From assembly GCF_014119005.1 (NCBI RefSeq), contig NZ_JACGYX010000003.1, positions 124,001 through 188,000 of the forward strand: a DNA stretch of 64,000 nucleotides, written 5' to 3'. Position 1 is the first letter of the stretch. Every line of letters begins with the position of its first letter. The position numbers and the translations under genes were made by a program. A model generated the notes under the pieces. That model was not told the DNA's origin, ran no database searches, and worked only from the letters and a program-made list of their open reading frames with translations. The DNA comes from Psychrobacter sp. GP33 (GTDB taxonomy: Bacteria; Pseudomonadota; Gammaproteobacteria; Pseudomonadales; Moraxellaceae). Positions 53,794 through 63,413 of this stretch are shown here, one piece after another.

Positions 53794-56016
53794 TTACCAA
53801 TGATAACTGGCACCAAGCAGCCATTCACGATTGTCAATCGGGCGATAGTCATTGCTATTACTGATATTGCGTTGCACATCAAATATATTATTGATGGCGA
53901 CATAAACGCTTAAATTTTTGCTGGCATCATAATTAAGTTTGCTATCAAGCGTCCACCACGATGGCGAGTAAGACATATCTGCTGTGCTAACGAGCTGTTC
54001 TGACTCGTAGTTAAGACGCGGAATCAGTTGCAACTTATCATTGATTTGATAATCCAACGCCAGCATCACCTTATGATTGGGTTTATAGGTCAATTCGGTG
54101 TCACTGACATTATTATGGGTCTTGATATAGGCATAGTTGGCCTGTAGTTTGGCGTTGTCTTGTAATTGCCAATCAACACCGATATCGCCGCCATACGTTT
54201 TGGCGCTATCGACATTCATATATTTATAAACCGCGATATTGCCCTCAAAGGTGGTTGGGTCTTCATCAGTTTGAATCAAATTATCAACGTTATTATAAAA
54301 ACCATTCACACTCACATTGAGCCGTTCACTCAGTTGACCTTGATAACCTAGTTGATAGCTGGTTGATGTTTCAGGCTGTAAGTCAGGATTGCCCAGTACT
54401 TTATAGCCCAAATTGCTATGGTCAAAGACGTAATAGCGCTCTTTTAAATTGGGCACACGGTAGCCACTACCAATGCTACTGCGAAAGATATGCTCGCGCC
54501 CTTGAGAGTCTAAATGGTTGTATTTGACCGCAACTTTAGGCGCAACATGGTCACCAAAATCTTCGTCATTTTGATAGCGAATGCCACTCAGTACTTCCCA
54601 ATTCTCATCAATGAGCCAATCATCTTGTAAATAAAACTCCCCCACATCCCGACTGACCTTATCTTGCGTCAGCTCGCTGGTTTGATTTTTAATTTGGCTC
54701 AGCTTGTCTTGCTGTAGTTGCCCACCAAGTTGTAATAGATGTGTGTGCCGATCGGACAATACCCATGCTGGCAAGTCGAGCTGTGCTTGAGCAAGGGCAG
54801 TAGTGATGGTGCTGTCGCGAGTGCTGGTGATCATTTGATTGGTTTTGGTCGCGGAGTTGCTTTGATAATCCTCATATAACGCTTGGGCTGACAGTTTATA
54901 CACCTTACTGCGGTCATCGGCATTAGGTGCAATGTCAGTGCGACCGCCAATGGTCACGCGTTGCTTGGTAATGCTTTCATCACGTTGCTGAGGCAAGTAA
55001 CGTGGCGCGACATAATAGTTAAATCGGCTGATATCGTCCTCTTTATAATGACTGGTCTCTAACCAATATTGGCTGTTTTTTAATAGCCGTGACTCATTAT
55101 TATCGTTAGCTGCTTTATCTTGCAGTGAACGTTTACCGTCTGGGGTATAAGTCAAGCGCGCGCTGAGTTGAGATTGCTCGCTTTTGTCTTTGAGCTGCGC
55201 CCATGCTTCAGGGTTGAGGCTAAGACCTTGCTGATCGAGATACGAGCCAGATAGCCTAGCGTGTATGCGCTCACCTTTATCAAGTGCCCCTTCCATGCTC
55301 GCCTCAACATAGCGCTTATTGGCATCAAAACCATTTCCGGACGGATTTTGTTTGCCATTGCTGGCAATTTCAGTAGTGATGTGGGCGCTAGTGGCATGAA
55401 TAGGTTTGGTAATGATATTAATCACCCCGCCCATTGCGGCGCTGCCGAACTGAGCCGACGCTGCGCCTTGTACGACTTCAATTTGCTCAATATCCATATT
55501 TAAATATTGATTAAGATTGACCGTTGAGCCTGTACTGGCAGTAATCGGCAAGCCATCAATCAATACCAACACCTGATCGCCAGTAAAACCCTGCATACTC
55601 ACCTCATAGCCCGTTTTGCCATGTACTTCGCGCAAATAAACATTTGGCAATAAGGCTAGGGCGTCTTTGAGCGTATGCGCATGATTGTCATCGAGTTTTT
55701 GCCGACTTAGCACTTGCACACTGACCGGTGCATCACTAAGCGTGCGGTCTGAGCGCGTTGCGGTCACAACGATAGGGTCAAGTCGAGTTGTCGGCAGCGG
55801 CTTATTTGCTACGCTTGCTTTTACTGTATTGGTTCCAGAATTTGCTATTTGTTTAGCGCTATCAACGCTGCTATGACTGTCGGTTAAGTCAGATGCTGCT
55901 TGAGCAGATAAAGGAATTAACGCAGAAAGTATCAATGCCATGCTTGCCGCTAAAGGATGAGGATAAAACAGCTTTTGATCTGTCTGCTTTTGAGCGATCA
56001 GATTTGAAGTATTCAT
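53794..56016 (-). CDS. TonB-dependent outer membrane receptor, probably for heme
   Basis: About 740 residues, placed at the ATG at 56016 (MNTSNLIAQKQ), followed by a signal-peptide-like hydrophobic segment (AASMALILSALIPLSAQAAS). A TonB box (DPIVVTATR) and plug domain (LKDALALLPNVYLREVHGKTGYEVSMQGFTGDQVLVLIDGLPI, then GAASAQFGSAAMGGVINIITKP) come next, then the 22-strand barrel ending in aromatic ASYHW. The plug and ending fit hemoglobin/heme or colicin-type receptors, and the neighbours (HmuY-like, HmuSTUV) argue for heme. The start is uncertain: no Shine-Dalgarno is seen and upstream ATGs lie at 56046 and 56070. A Fur-box-like site lies in front of it. Confidence 0.85.
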   Translation of the reverse strand: MNTSNLIAQKQTDQKLFYPHPLAASMALILSALIPLSAQAASDLTDSHSSVDSAKQIANSGTNTVKASVANKPLPTTRLDPIVVTATRSDRTLSDAPVSVQVLSRQKLDDNHAHTLKDALALLPNVYLREVHGKTGYEVSMQGFTGDQVLVLIDGLPITASTGSTVNLNQYLNMDIEQIEVVQGAASAQFGSAAMGGVINIITKPIHATSAHITTEIASNGKQNPSGNGFDANKRYVEASMEGALDKGERIHARLSGSYLDQQGLSLNPEAWAQLKDKSEQSQLSARLTYTPDGKRSLQDKAANDNNESRLLKNSQYWLETSHYKEDDISRFNYYVAPRYLPQQRDESITKQRVTIGGRTDIAPNADDRSKVYKLSAQALYEDYQSNSATKTNQMITSTRDSTITTALAQAQLDLPAWVLSDRHTHLLQLGGQLQQDKLSQIKNQTSELTQDKVSRDVGEFYLQDDWLIDENWEVLSGIRYQNDEDFGDHVAPKVAVKYNHLDSQGREHIFRSSIGSGYRVPNLKERYYVFDHSNLGYKVLGNPDLQPETSTSYQLGYQGQLSERLNVSVNGFYNNVDNLIQTDEDPTTFEGNIAVYKYMNVDSAKTYGGDIGVDWQLQDNAKLQANYAYIKTHNNVSDTELTYKPNHKVMLALDYQINDKLQLIPRLNYESEQLVSTADMSYSPSWWTLDSKLNYDASKNLSVYVAINNIFDVQRNISNSNDYRPIDNREWLLGASYHW

Positions 56017-56183
56017 GATGGAAATAAGTGAGAGTAATCGTGACATGAGTAAAGTAAATCCCAATACCAATAAGAAAATAAAACCCTGAAACTAAGAGCA
56101 GATGACAAAATATGTTACGGAATAATTAATCTTCAGTAAGAAAGTGCGAACAGGTTAATACAAATGATATTAGTTATCAATAT

Positions 56184-56202
56184 CTAAATAATAATTATTA
56201 TC
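56184..56202. promoter_or_regulatory. Candidate Fur box between the heme receptor and hmuS
   Basis: Read on the minus strand, GATAATAATTATTATTTAG matches the Fur consensus GATAATGATAATCATTATC at 13 of 19 positions, including the first six, and its core is a palindrome. It lies between divergent genes for heme uptake, upstream of both the receptor (about 170 bases) and hmuS (about 180 bases). Such placement suits repression of both arms by iron-loaded Fur. Confidence 0.65.
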
Positions 56203-56384
56203 ATTTACAAATTAAAAAAAGCCAGTTATAGTAGCCGCCACGATGAGAAGCTGTATAACATGACAAGACTATGGCAAGGCAGCTAAGCAAAACATACCTG
56301 CCACGCGACTCATTTCCGAACAATGTATATTTAATTGTTATTGTTTATCTATCTACCTATTTTTATTTATTTATGGAGCTGACT

Positions 56385-57539
56385 ATGAGCTATGCTTTAT
56401 CACTTACTGAAAAAAACACTGCATTATGGCAAGCCTATCAAGATAAAAAATCACAAACGCCCATGCTATTTCCAACTGAAGGCGCTGCGGTATTAGGCGT
56501 AAGCGAGCTTGAGTTGATGTTAGCAGCACCGCATAGCCAATATATGGGTGGTGAATGTAAAGTGGTGCTCCAGCAGTTTGAAAACTTTGGTGAAGTGGAA
56601 AGTATTGTTAGAAATGCATTGGCTGTCCATGAAAAAACTGCCGCTTATCATAACTTGAAGCTTGGCGATAAAATGGGTTTGGCGCTTAATGTGGGCGGTT
56701 TGGACTTGCGCTTTTTTATGGGGCGTTGGCAGCATATGTTAGCGGTGACGGATATCAGTCGTAGCGATAAGCCGTCGTATAGCATTCAGTTTTATGATGA
56801 GCAGGGCGCAGCGATTGATAAAGTATATCTGCGTAACTTGAGTGCGGAGATAATTTCGCGCTGGCAAGATATGATTCAGCAGCAAGTGGAAACAGTCAGC
56901 CAAGACGTACTGACATTGGTAGAAAAAGAGCCCGACACTGAGTGGCAATATAAGCAGTTGAGTGATGATAAGCGTGACGAACTACAGCGCAGATGGCGCA
57001 AGATGACAGATGTGCATCAGTTTTATTACTTATTAAGCAAGCTTGAAATTGACCGCGCCAGTAGCTACCGTCAAGCGCCTGAGCAGATGACACGCCAGTT
57101 AAGTGTTGACGCGGTGGTCGCTACATTTGAGCAAGCGCGTGATATCGAATGCCCGATTATGATTTTTGTTGGTAATAGTGGCATGGTACAAATTCAAACG
57201 GGTACGGTGAAAACCTTAAAACGAATGGGCGATTGGATTAATATTTTAGATAAAGCTCATAATAATTTTACTCTACATCTCAAAGATACCGCTCTTGCGC
57301 AAGTATGGTGCGTGAAGCGCCCAACGGCAGACGGCATTGTGACTTGTATTGAAGGCTTTGATCATCAAGGTGTCAGTATTTTTAGTATCTTTGGGCAGCG
57401 TATTGAAGGCACACCCGAGTTGCAAGCATGGCAAGATATCACCGCAAAAATTGTAGCAGAATATTCATTGGAAGCGTCAAAATTACAGACTAATGCTGAG
57501 ACAAGTGCCGGAACCAACGCTGAAAAAGAGTTGGCTTAA
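56385..57539 (+). CDS. hmuS: Hemin-degrading/heme-handling factor HmuS (HemS/ChuS-like)
   Basis: About 384 residues. The start is at 56385, with GGAG six bases before it; the frame is open back to 56271 and an upstream ATG lies at 56373. It belongs to the HemS/ChuS/HmuS family: two homologous halves, seen in GAAVLGVSELELMLA, LGLALNVGGLDLRFFMGRW-like text in the N-terminal half, and KRMGDWINILDKAHNNFTLHLKDTALAQVWCVKRPT in the C-terminal half. These cytoplasmic proteins bind heme and degrade it or pass it on. It heads a rightward run with hmuTUV and faces the receptor gene. Confidence 0.9.
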   Translation: MSYALSLTEKNTALWQAYQDKKSQTPMLFPTEGAAVLGVSELELMLAAPHSQYMGGECKVVLQQFENFGEVESIVRNALAVHEKTAAYHNLKLGDKMGLALNVGGLDLRFFMGRWQHMLAVTDISRSDKPSYSIQFYDEQGAAIDKVYLRNLSAEIISRWQDMIQQQVETVSQDVLTLVEKEPDTEWQYKQLSDDKRDELQRRWRKMTDVHQFYYLLSKLEIDRASSYRQAPEQMTRQLSVDAVVATFEQARDIECPIMIFVGNSGMVQIQTGTVKTLKRMGDWINILDKAHNNFTLHLKDTALAQVWCVKRPTADGIVTCIEGFDHQGVSIFSIFGQRIEGTPELQAWQDITAKIVAEYSLEASKLQTNAETSAGTNAEKELA

Positions 57540-57590
57540 CTGCACATTTTAAAGCTAACAGGATAAATGAACATCATCATTGCTTCTGAT

Positions 57591-57636
57591 ACTTAATGGT
57601 TAAAGGCTGTTATCTCGCCCTTTATACCCATTAAGT
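57591..57636 (+). repeat. Hairpin between hmuS and hmuT
   Basis: ACTTAATGG at 57591-57599 and CCATTAAGT at 57628-57636 form a perfect 9-bp stem, extended inward by AAAGGC/GCCCTTT with bulges. There is no U-tract. In an hmuS-hmuTUV transcript it could shape processing or expression of the two parts. Confidence 0.5.
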
Positions 57637-57721
57637 GTTAGATCCAAGTTCAATTTATTCGTGCCATCAATATAATCAATAAAATTCTGCCACTATCAAA
57701 GTTAGCAAAAAAGGAGCATTT

Positions 57722-58591
57722 ATGTTCTCTCTATCAATAGATAAATTAGCAGTAACTAAATCATCATTAGGCAAATTGAATACAAAATCCGCAAAACCAT
57801 TTATCACTGCGACTGTCATCACCTGCGCCGCAATCGTGCCGTCATTATCCGCACACGCTTATAACCGTATTGTCGCTATGAGTCCAGATGTGGCGGATGT
57901 GGTTGTGGCATTAGGCAGCGCTAATAAACTGGTCGGCAAAGACGCCACAAATGATAATCCAGCACTCAAAAATGTCCCTGCAGTGGGTATGCATCGTAAT
58001 ATTACCGCTGAATCCATCTTGGCCGTCAAGCCTGACCTCGTGCTCGGTAGCTACATGGTGCAGCCTGCCAGTATTTATCAGCGCCTAAATGGTTTGAAAA
58101 TAAAAGCGGTGAATGTAGCGCCCAAAGAAGAAGTGGCTACCTTTGCCAATAGCATCAAAACCATCGGCAGCTATGTTGGTAAAAAAAATCAAGGTACGCG
58201 CCTTGCCAATAGTTGGAATAAAGAGATGCGCCCCATGCCAAAAACTGGCAAACGCTACCTGCTCAGCTACGATGGTCGTATTGTGGCGGGTAAAGGAACC
58301 GTCGGCGATGAGCTGATACGCCGCGCTGGCGGTATCAATGCTGCTAATGTATCAGGTCTAAAGCCAATGTCACGTGAAGGGTGGCTAGCGGCGAAACCAG
58401 ATGTCATTATTATCGCAGAACACAATCAAGCGGTGGTTGGCGGATTAAGAAAATTTAGCCAACGTCCTGAGATTGCGGTCAGTAATGCGGGTAAAAATGG
58501 TGGTGTACACTTTTGGTCAGCGGATACATTTTTACGCTACAGCTTAGAATCACCACAAGTCCTCAAAAAAATCAATAGCCTCGCAAAATAG
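57722..58591 (+). CDS. hmuT: Heme ABC transporter periplasmic binding protein
   Basis: A 289-residue class III substrate-binding protein. A signal peptide with a long n-region ends SAHA before YNRIVAM. The mature part opens with VAMSPDVADVVVALGSANKLVG, typical of HmuT/PhuT, and contains VGMHRNITAESILAVKPDLVLGSYMVQP, RYLLSYDGRIVAGKGTVGDELIRRAGG and WLAAKPDVIIIAEHN. It takes heme from the outer-membrane receptor and passes it to HmuUV. AAGGAG stands before the ATG. Confidence 0.92.
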   Translation: MFSLSIDKLAVTKSSLGKLNTKSAKPFITATVITCAAIVPSLSAHAYNRIVAMSPDVADVVVALGSANKLVGKDATNDNPALKNVPAVGMHRNITAESILAVKPDLVLGSYMVQPASIYQRLNGLKIKAVNVAPKEEVATFANSIKTIGSYVGKKNQGTRLANSWNKEMRPMPKTGKRYLLSYDGRIVAGKGTVGDELIRRAGGINAANVSGLKPMSREGWLAAKPDVIIIAEHNQAVVGGLRKFSQRPEIAVSNAGKNGGVHFWSADTFLRYSLESPQVLKKINSLAK

Positions 58592-58707
58592 CCGTACAGT
58601 AAAAAGGGTGAGAATGGTGGGATTATAATCTAAGCCTGTCACCATATTTCTTAATGCCAATATCTCTGTTAAGGCGTCTCTCTATTATTTAATAAGACTA
58701 TTTTATT

Positions 58708-59694
58708 ATGGCAAATACACTCATTGCGGCTGTCCCTGTGCCAGTCAGAAAATATAAGCACACCATTAGCTATATTGTGGCGGTTATTGGCTCGTTATTG
58801 TTAATTTGGTTGGCGCTAGGTATTGGTTTTGGCGACTGGTCAAATCCGATGAATGTGGATGACACCATCTGGCAGCTACGCTATCCACGCGTGGCAACCG
58901 CGCTCTTGGTTGGCATGGCACTCTCGGTCAGCGGTGCGGCACTACAAGCGTTGTTTGAGAACCCACTAGCAGATCCCAGTTTAATTGGCACGTCAGGCGG
59001 TGCGGCACTGGGTGTTGTGTTGGTATTGGCGATGGGAATTGGCGGTATTGGCATTCCACTAGCAGCCTTTACAGGTAGTGTTTTGGTCTGTTTGTTCATT
59101 CTTTCCTGTCATCGATTTTTAGGTGGTGGTCAGATGGGATTATTAATATTAGGATTTGTTATTAGTGCCTTTTGTGGGGCTGTTGTCAGTTTAATTTTAT
59201 TTATATCTGATGATATGGTGCTGCGTTCTGCAACCAATTGGCTGTCTGGCAGTATGGCAGAAGCGGGATTTGTACCGCTGCGTTATTCTATTATTTCTAT
59301 GATATTGGGCATGGCGATTTTATTGCCATTAGGGCGTCAGCTTGATGGGCTTATGCTGGGTGAGAGCGCTGCAAAATCTTTAGGAATTAAAGTTGGGGCA
59401 GTGCGCTGTTTGGTCGTTATTGCCTCTGCATTATTGACAGGCGCTGCCGTATCGCTGGCAGGGGTAATCGGCTTTATTGGTATGATGGTACCGAATTTAC
59501 TAGCGATATTGTTCGGTGGTGGGCGCATGCGCTTGATGATATGGTCAGGGTGGCTTGGGGCGATGATGCTATTGGTGATTGACGGTATGGCGCGTCATGT
59601 GGCGTATCCTGTTGACGTTCCAGTTGGTATTGTCCTCGCCTTACTTGGCGGTCCTTTCTTTATTTGGCTATTCGTACGCAGTAGTCGCCGTTAG
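58708..59694 (+). CDS. hmuU: Heme ABC transporter permease
   Basis: A 328-residue FecCD/BtuC-type permease with about ten helices. The motif RYPRVATALLVGMALSVSGAALQALFENPLADPSLIGTSGGAALG is the classic FecCD signature and carries the cytoplasmic loop facing the ATPase. Later GRQLDGLMLGESAAKSLGIKVGAVRCLVV and FIGMMVPNLLAILFGGGRMR fit as well. It works with HmuT and HmuV. It begins 116 bases after hmuT. Confidence 0.93.
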   Translation: MANTLIAAVPVPVRKYKHTISYIVAVIGSLLLIWLALGIGFGDWSNPMNVDDTIWQLRYPRVATALLVGMALSVSGAALQALFENPLADPSLIGTSGGAALGVVLVLAMGIGGIGIPLAAFTGSVLVCLFILSCHRFLGGGQMGLLILGFVISAFCGAVVSLILFISDDMVLRSATNWLSGSMAEAGFVPLRYSIISMILGMAILLPLGRQLDGLMLGESAAKSLGIKVGAVRCLVVIASALLTGAAVSLAGVIGFIGMMVPNLLAILFGGGRMRLMIWSGWLGAMMLLVIDGMARHVAYPVDVPVGIVLALLGGPFFIWLFVRSSRR

Positions 59695-59755
59695 CTACAA
59701 CTTAGATAGCAATATTAATTTTAAGCATAAAAATAATGAATAAAGGGTAAGCGTT

Positions 59756-60589
59756 ATGATTGAGTCTACCATTTCTTTATCGTCAAAATATTATAAACAT
59801 AATAATAGCCTAAGTAATAAAAATGATAATTTGTTGGATATACAAGGTATTCAAGTCGCTCATGGCACCAAAGTTTTATTAAATATTGATAAATTAACCT
59901 TACCCAGTCAAAAGCTAATTGCCTTTATTGGTCCCAATGGTGCAGGCAAAAGCACTTTATTACACGCTATATTAGGTCAGCATACTGGTACAGGACTTAA
60001 AACAAACGGTCAGATTCTGATGCAAGGACAGCCAATAACGGAGGTGTTAAACTGTGGGCATATTGCATGGGTCGGGCAACATGAGCGTTTTGAATTACCC
60101 TTGACCGTTCTTGATTATGCTTTGCTTGGTGTATCGCCCAATCTTGCTTGGTACAAACGCCCAAATGCTGAACATATAAGCCAAGCAATGCACTTATTAC
60201 ATGATTTTGAGCTCAGCACATTCGTAAATGCGCGAGTACAGACCTTGTCCGGTGGAGAAAAGCAGCGTTTAGCGATAGTGCGAGCACTAATGCAAGACAC
60301 GAAAATTATGATGTTTGATGAGCCGACCAATCATTTGGATATTCGCCATCAGCGTTTTTTATTACAATATCTGCAAAGGCTGGTGCACCGTCAACGCAAA
60401 AGTATACTTGTCGTATTACATGATTTGACCCATGCCCATCGTTATACAGATGAGGTAGTGTTATTGAATCAAGGTAGAGTGGTAGCGCAAGGGTTACCAG
60501 ATGTAGTAATGACCAGTCGACAGTTAAGTGAGGTGTATCATGTCGATATTAAAGCTCATCATACTGAAGACGGTTTAGTATTCGTATAA
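59756..60589 (+). CDS. hmuV: Heme ABC transporter ATP-binding protein
   Basis: A 277-residue ATPase with Walker A GPNGAGKST, signature LSGGEKQRLAIVRALMQ, Walker B IMMFDEPTNHLD and the switch His in VVLHDLTHA. About 20 extra Ser/Asn-rich residues precede the domain; a shorter start is possible. It powers HmuU from the cytoplasmic side and completes the heme importer. The last gene of the rightward heme run. Confidence 0.93.
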   Translation: MIESTISLSSKYYKHNNSLSNKNDNLLDIQGIQVAHGTKVLLNIDKLTLPSQKLIAFIGPNGAGKSTLLHAILGQHTGTGLKTNGQILMQGQPITEVLNCGHIAWVGQHERFELPLTVLDYALLGVSPNLAWYKRPNAEHISQAMHLLHDFELSTFVNARVQTLSGGEKQRLAIVRALMQDTKIMMFDEPTNHLDIRHQRFLLQYLQRLVHRQRKSILVVLHDLTHAHRYTDEVVLLNQGRVVAQGLPDVVMTSRQLSEVYHVDIKAHHTEDGLVFV

Positions 60590-60732
60590 GTAATTTATGG
60601 GGTTTCTCTATATAGAAAGATGCCAATTTTGGATTGCTATTGGTATTGCTGATTTATCTCGGGTAGGGCATGATAAGTGGTTCGCTACAATGGATCTGTT
60701 AGGCGTTTTCTCATTTATAAGGAAGAATCATA

Positions 60733-61764
60733 ATGCAATGGTTAAACCAAAAAGCTGTTACCGAACACCTAACTATGCAATCGGCTATCGATACGATTGA
60801 AAATCTGCTTCATCAGCAAGCTGAGCACCCAAGCTGGGTTAAATCGCCTGAACGTTTGGTTATAGAAACGTTTAGCGAGGATAAGGAGCATAGCACAGGC
60901 TCACATTTATCAATGCCAGCCACTATCTATGATGGCGCGCAAGAGTACACTGCGGTAAAGTTAGTAACCATTTGCCCTGATAATCCTAGCCGTGATTTGC
61001 CAACCACTACTGCCATTATTACCGTCTCTGATAACGCAACGGGTGAAATACTCGCTGTAATGGATGGGGTTTATATTACTCAAGTTCGCACTGCTGCATT
61101 ATCAGGCATTGCAACCAAGTATATGGCAAAAACAGACTGCCAAAGTGTGGCGGTAATAGGCTGTGGCGGCATGGCGTATGAACAATTAAATGCAGTACTG
61201 ACCGTGCGTCCAGAAATAAAAAAAGTCTATCTATGGAATAGAAATACAACAGGATCAGAGCAGTTTAAAACTCAGTTCGCTCGCGATTATTCGCAATGGA
61301 ATGTTGAGTTTCAGGTTTGTGCACAGATTGTCGATGCTGTTACAGACGCAGATGTTATCAATCTAGCTACTCGCGCGACACAGGGGTTATTCAGTGTTGA
61401 CCAAATCAAACCCGATGCCCATATAAACGCAGTTGGCGCTTATTTACCGTCAATGAAAGAAATTAGTAATGATGTTATAGAAAATAGCCGCATGGTTGTC
61501 GTTGATGATTTAGCAGGCTGCCATCACGAAGCGGGCGATTTAATCCAAGCAAATGATGCAACATATTGTACGTGGACATGGGATCAGCTCAGCGGTGATT
61601 TACAAGCGTTAGTAACTGGGAAGCTTACTAAGACCAAAGCTGCCAAGACTGAATCTGACATCACTGTTTTTAAATCTGTAGGCGCTGCAAGTTTTGATGC
61701 CGCTGTAGCACTATATATAGCAAAACGTGCCCAACAACAAAAAATTGGTACATCACTTTGCTAG
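60733..61764 (+). CDS. Ornithine cyclodeaminase/mu-crystallin family protein
   Basis: A 343-residue NAD(P)-binding protein. The N-terminal part (YTAVKLVTICPDNPSRDLPTTTAIITVSDNATGEILAVMDG and TQVRTAALSGIATKYMAK) and the Rossmann motif VAVIGCGGMAYEQLNAVL define the OCD/mu-crystallin family, whose members include ornithine cyclodeaminase, ketimine reductases and SbnB-type enzymes. The exact substrate is not visible. AAGGAAG stands before the ATG. It lies about 140 bases after hmuV on the same strand without a terminator between, so co-transcription with the heme genes is possible. Confidence 0.88.
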   Translation: MQWLNQKAVTEHLTMQSAIDTIENLLHQQAEHPSWVKSPERLVIETFSEDKEHSTGSHLSMPATIYDGAQEYTAVKLVTICPDNPSRDLPTTTAIITVSDNATGEILAVMDGVYITQVRTAALSGIATKYMAKTDCQSVAVIGCGGMAYEQLNAVLTVRPEIKKVYLWNRNTTGSEQFKTQFARDYSQWNVEFQVCAQIVDAVTDADVINLATRATQGLFSVDQIKPDAHINAVGAYLPSMKEISNDVIENSRMVVVDDLAGCHHEAGDLIQANDATYCTWTWDQLSGDLQALVTGKLTKTKAAKTESDITVFKSVGAASFDAAVALYIAKRAQQQKIGTSLC

Positions 61765-61823
61765 AGGTCAAAAACTAAGTGTGTAATAAGCTTTATTAAT
61801 TATAAAATATAACTTTACCTATG

Positions 61824-61862
61824 AAAAAACCTCCTGTTTATATATAAACAGGAGGTTTTTAA
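61824..61862. terminator. Bidirectional terminator after the OCD-like gene
   Basis: AAAAAACCTCCTGTTTA and TAAACAGGAGGTTTTT form a 16- to 17-bp stem around a 4-base loop. It lies 60 bases past the rightward OCD-like gene and just after the leftward small membrane protein gene. Confidence 0.92.
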
Positions 61863-61881
61863 TATTTAGGTGATTCATCGG

Positions 61882-62028
61882 TTAACGCCGATTATTGCGT
61901 TTTTCTTCTCGCCGTTTTTTACGACCTGGGCTAATATGATAAGTAAAATAACCAGCAATAATCATAACCACGATAAAAGCAAGGATATATATAAATATTG
62001 AAATGCCAATAGGAGGAGATGCGTCCAT
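61882..62028 (-). CDS. Small single-pass membrane protein
   Basis: A 48-residue protein. The ATG at 62028 has GAGG eight bases before it, so the open frame that extends to 62070 is shortened. One hydrophobic segment (ISIFIYILAFIVVMIIAGYFTYHI) is followed by a very basic tail (PGRKKRREEKRNNRR), so the tail should lie in the cytoplasm. No family recognised. It is 45 bases after the stop of the LLM gene and probably co-transcribed with it. Confidence 0.65.
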   Translation of the reverse strand: MDASPPIGISIFIYILAFIVVMIIAGYFTYHISPGRKKRREEKRNNRR

Positions 62029-62073
62029 AACAATAACCTCATTAACGTGAATCCATAAAGGATGACACAATAA

Positions 62074-63093
62074 TTATGCTGGCATTGAATCCGATTGTAA
62101 AGTAAACAAATTTAACTGCGGTACTAAATCTAATGACTTCAAGCGTGCTGCTTGGTCATAAATATTAGCAGTAACAAGCAACTCGTCGGGTTCATATTTC
62201 GCAATAAAATCAGCAAGCTTAGGTTTGACGGATTCAACTGAACCGACAAAGGATACGGATAAGGCGCTATCAACCATCGCTTTTTCTGTTGAGCTCCATA
62301 TTACGTCCATATCTTCAACAGGTTTTGGCATTTGTCCCCGAACGTCACGGCGCAAATTCACAAAACTTTGCTGCGCTGACGTAAAGTGATACGCTGCTGT
62401 TTCGTCATCATCAGCAAGAAGTAAATTTGCCGCTAGCATCACATAAGGCTTATTTAAATGAGCAGAAGGGCGAAAGTGATCACGATAAGTGCTGACAGCC
62501 GAACTGAGCATTTGTGGTGAAAAATGAGAAGCAAAAACATACGGCAAACCTAAATGTCCAGCTAGCGTCGCTCCAAATAATGAGGAACCTAATATCCAAA
62601 CAGGCACTTTTGATTTTGCCCCAGGGAATGCTTGAACGGGACTACTGTCCGTATTGTCACCTAATAAATAAAATAATTCTTGTATATCTTGAGGAAAACG
62701 TTCTGCATCACTCATTTGTCGACGTAGTGCTTGAATAGTAATACCATCTGTGCCAGGCGCACGTCCAACGCCTAAATCAATTCGATCACCGTATAACGCT
62801 TGTAGAGTACCGAATTGTTCAGCAACTATTAGTGGGGCATGATTAGGAAGCATGATACCGCCTGCGCCAATACGAATGTGTTCCGTCTGACTGCCGATAT
62901 GAGACAATAGTACTGATGTTGCAGCGCTAGCAATGCCTGGCATATTATGATGCTCTGCCATCCAATAGCGATTGAAGCCTACCTGTTCTGCCCGCTGAGC
63001 CATCTCAACAGTTTGAGCAATGCCTTCAGCAACAGTTTTACCAGTAGGGACGGGCGCTAAATCCAAAAAGGATAAGGGAATGTTCTTACTCAT
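62074..63093 (-). CDS. Luciferase-like (LLM class) flavin-dependent oxidoreductase
   Basis: A 339-residue bacterial-luciferase-fold protein that uses a reduced flavin and oxygen. Visible hallmarks are [86 protein letters not shown], and [28 protein letters not shown], typical of the MsnO8/YhbW-like group. The natural substrate is unknown. AGGTGA precedes the ATG at 63093. It is transcribed leftward, away from the CysB-like gene's terminator region. Confidence 0.88.
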   Translation of the reverse strand: MSKNIPLSFLDLAPVPTGKTVAEGIAQTVEMAQRAEQVGFNRYWMAEHHNMPGIASAATSVLLSHIGSQTEHIRIGAGGIMLPNHAPLIVAEQFGTLQALYGDRIDLGVGRAPGTDGITIQALRRQMSDAERFPQDIQELFYLLGDNTDSSPVQAFPGAKSKVPVWILGSSLFGATLAGHLGLPYVFASHFSPQMLSSAVSTYRDHFRPSAHLNKPYVMLAANLLLADDDETAAYHFTSAQQSFVNLRRDVRGQMPKPVEDMDVIWSSTEKAMVDSALSVSFVGSVESVKPKLADFIAKYEPDELLVTANIYDQAARLKSLDLVPQLNLFTLQSDSMPA

Positions 63094-63318
63094 AAATCAC
63101 CTATCAATACGATATCAGCTCAATATTCGCACTGTTATATTAATAATAGCACTGTATTTTTGTTATAAAGGTTTAGTAGATGTAATAGAACCACCATTTC
63201 ACTACCTATATTGAACAATGTACTTGTTTATAATTTTTTCTACTTTGTCTAAAAGCAAGTACTCGGTATTAATGCGTACTAGAGTAGAACAGTTAGACAA
63301 AGAAGCTAAATTTAAATA

Positions 63319-63357
63319 AAAAAAGACTGCACTATTTTTATAGTGCAGTCTTTATTA
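63319..63357 (-). terminator. Rho-independent terminator of the cysB-like gene
   Basis: AAAAAAGACTGCACTA and TAGTGCAGTCTTTA form a stem around a 6-base loop, with a T-run on the minus strand. It lies about 57 bases past the stop of the leftward regulator. Confidence 0.85.
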
Positions 63358-63413
63358 TAAACTTTTTCATTACGAATAAGTACTATTTACTACCGTTAAT
63401 CGGATTAACAGTG

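Noticed and set aside
60597..60800. Open frame of 67 codons before the OCD-like gene
   Set aside because: It overlaps the start of the OCD-like gene in another frame, has no ribosome binding site and its composition looks non-coding.
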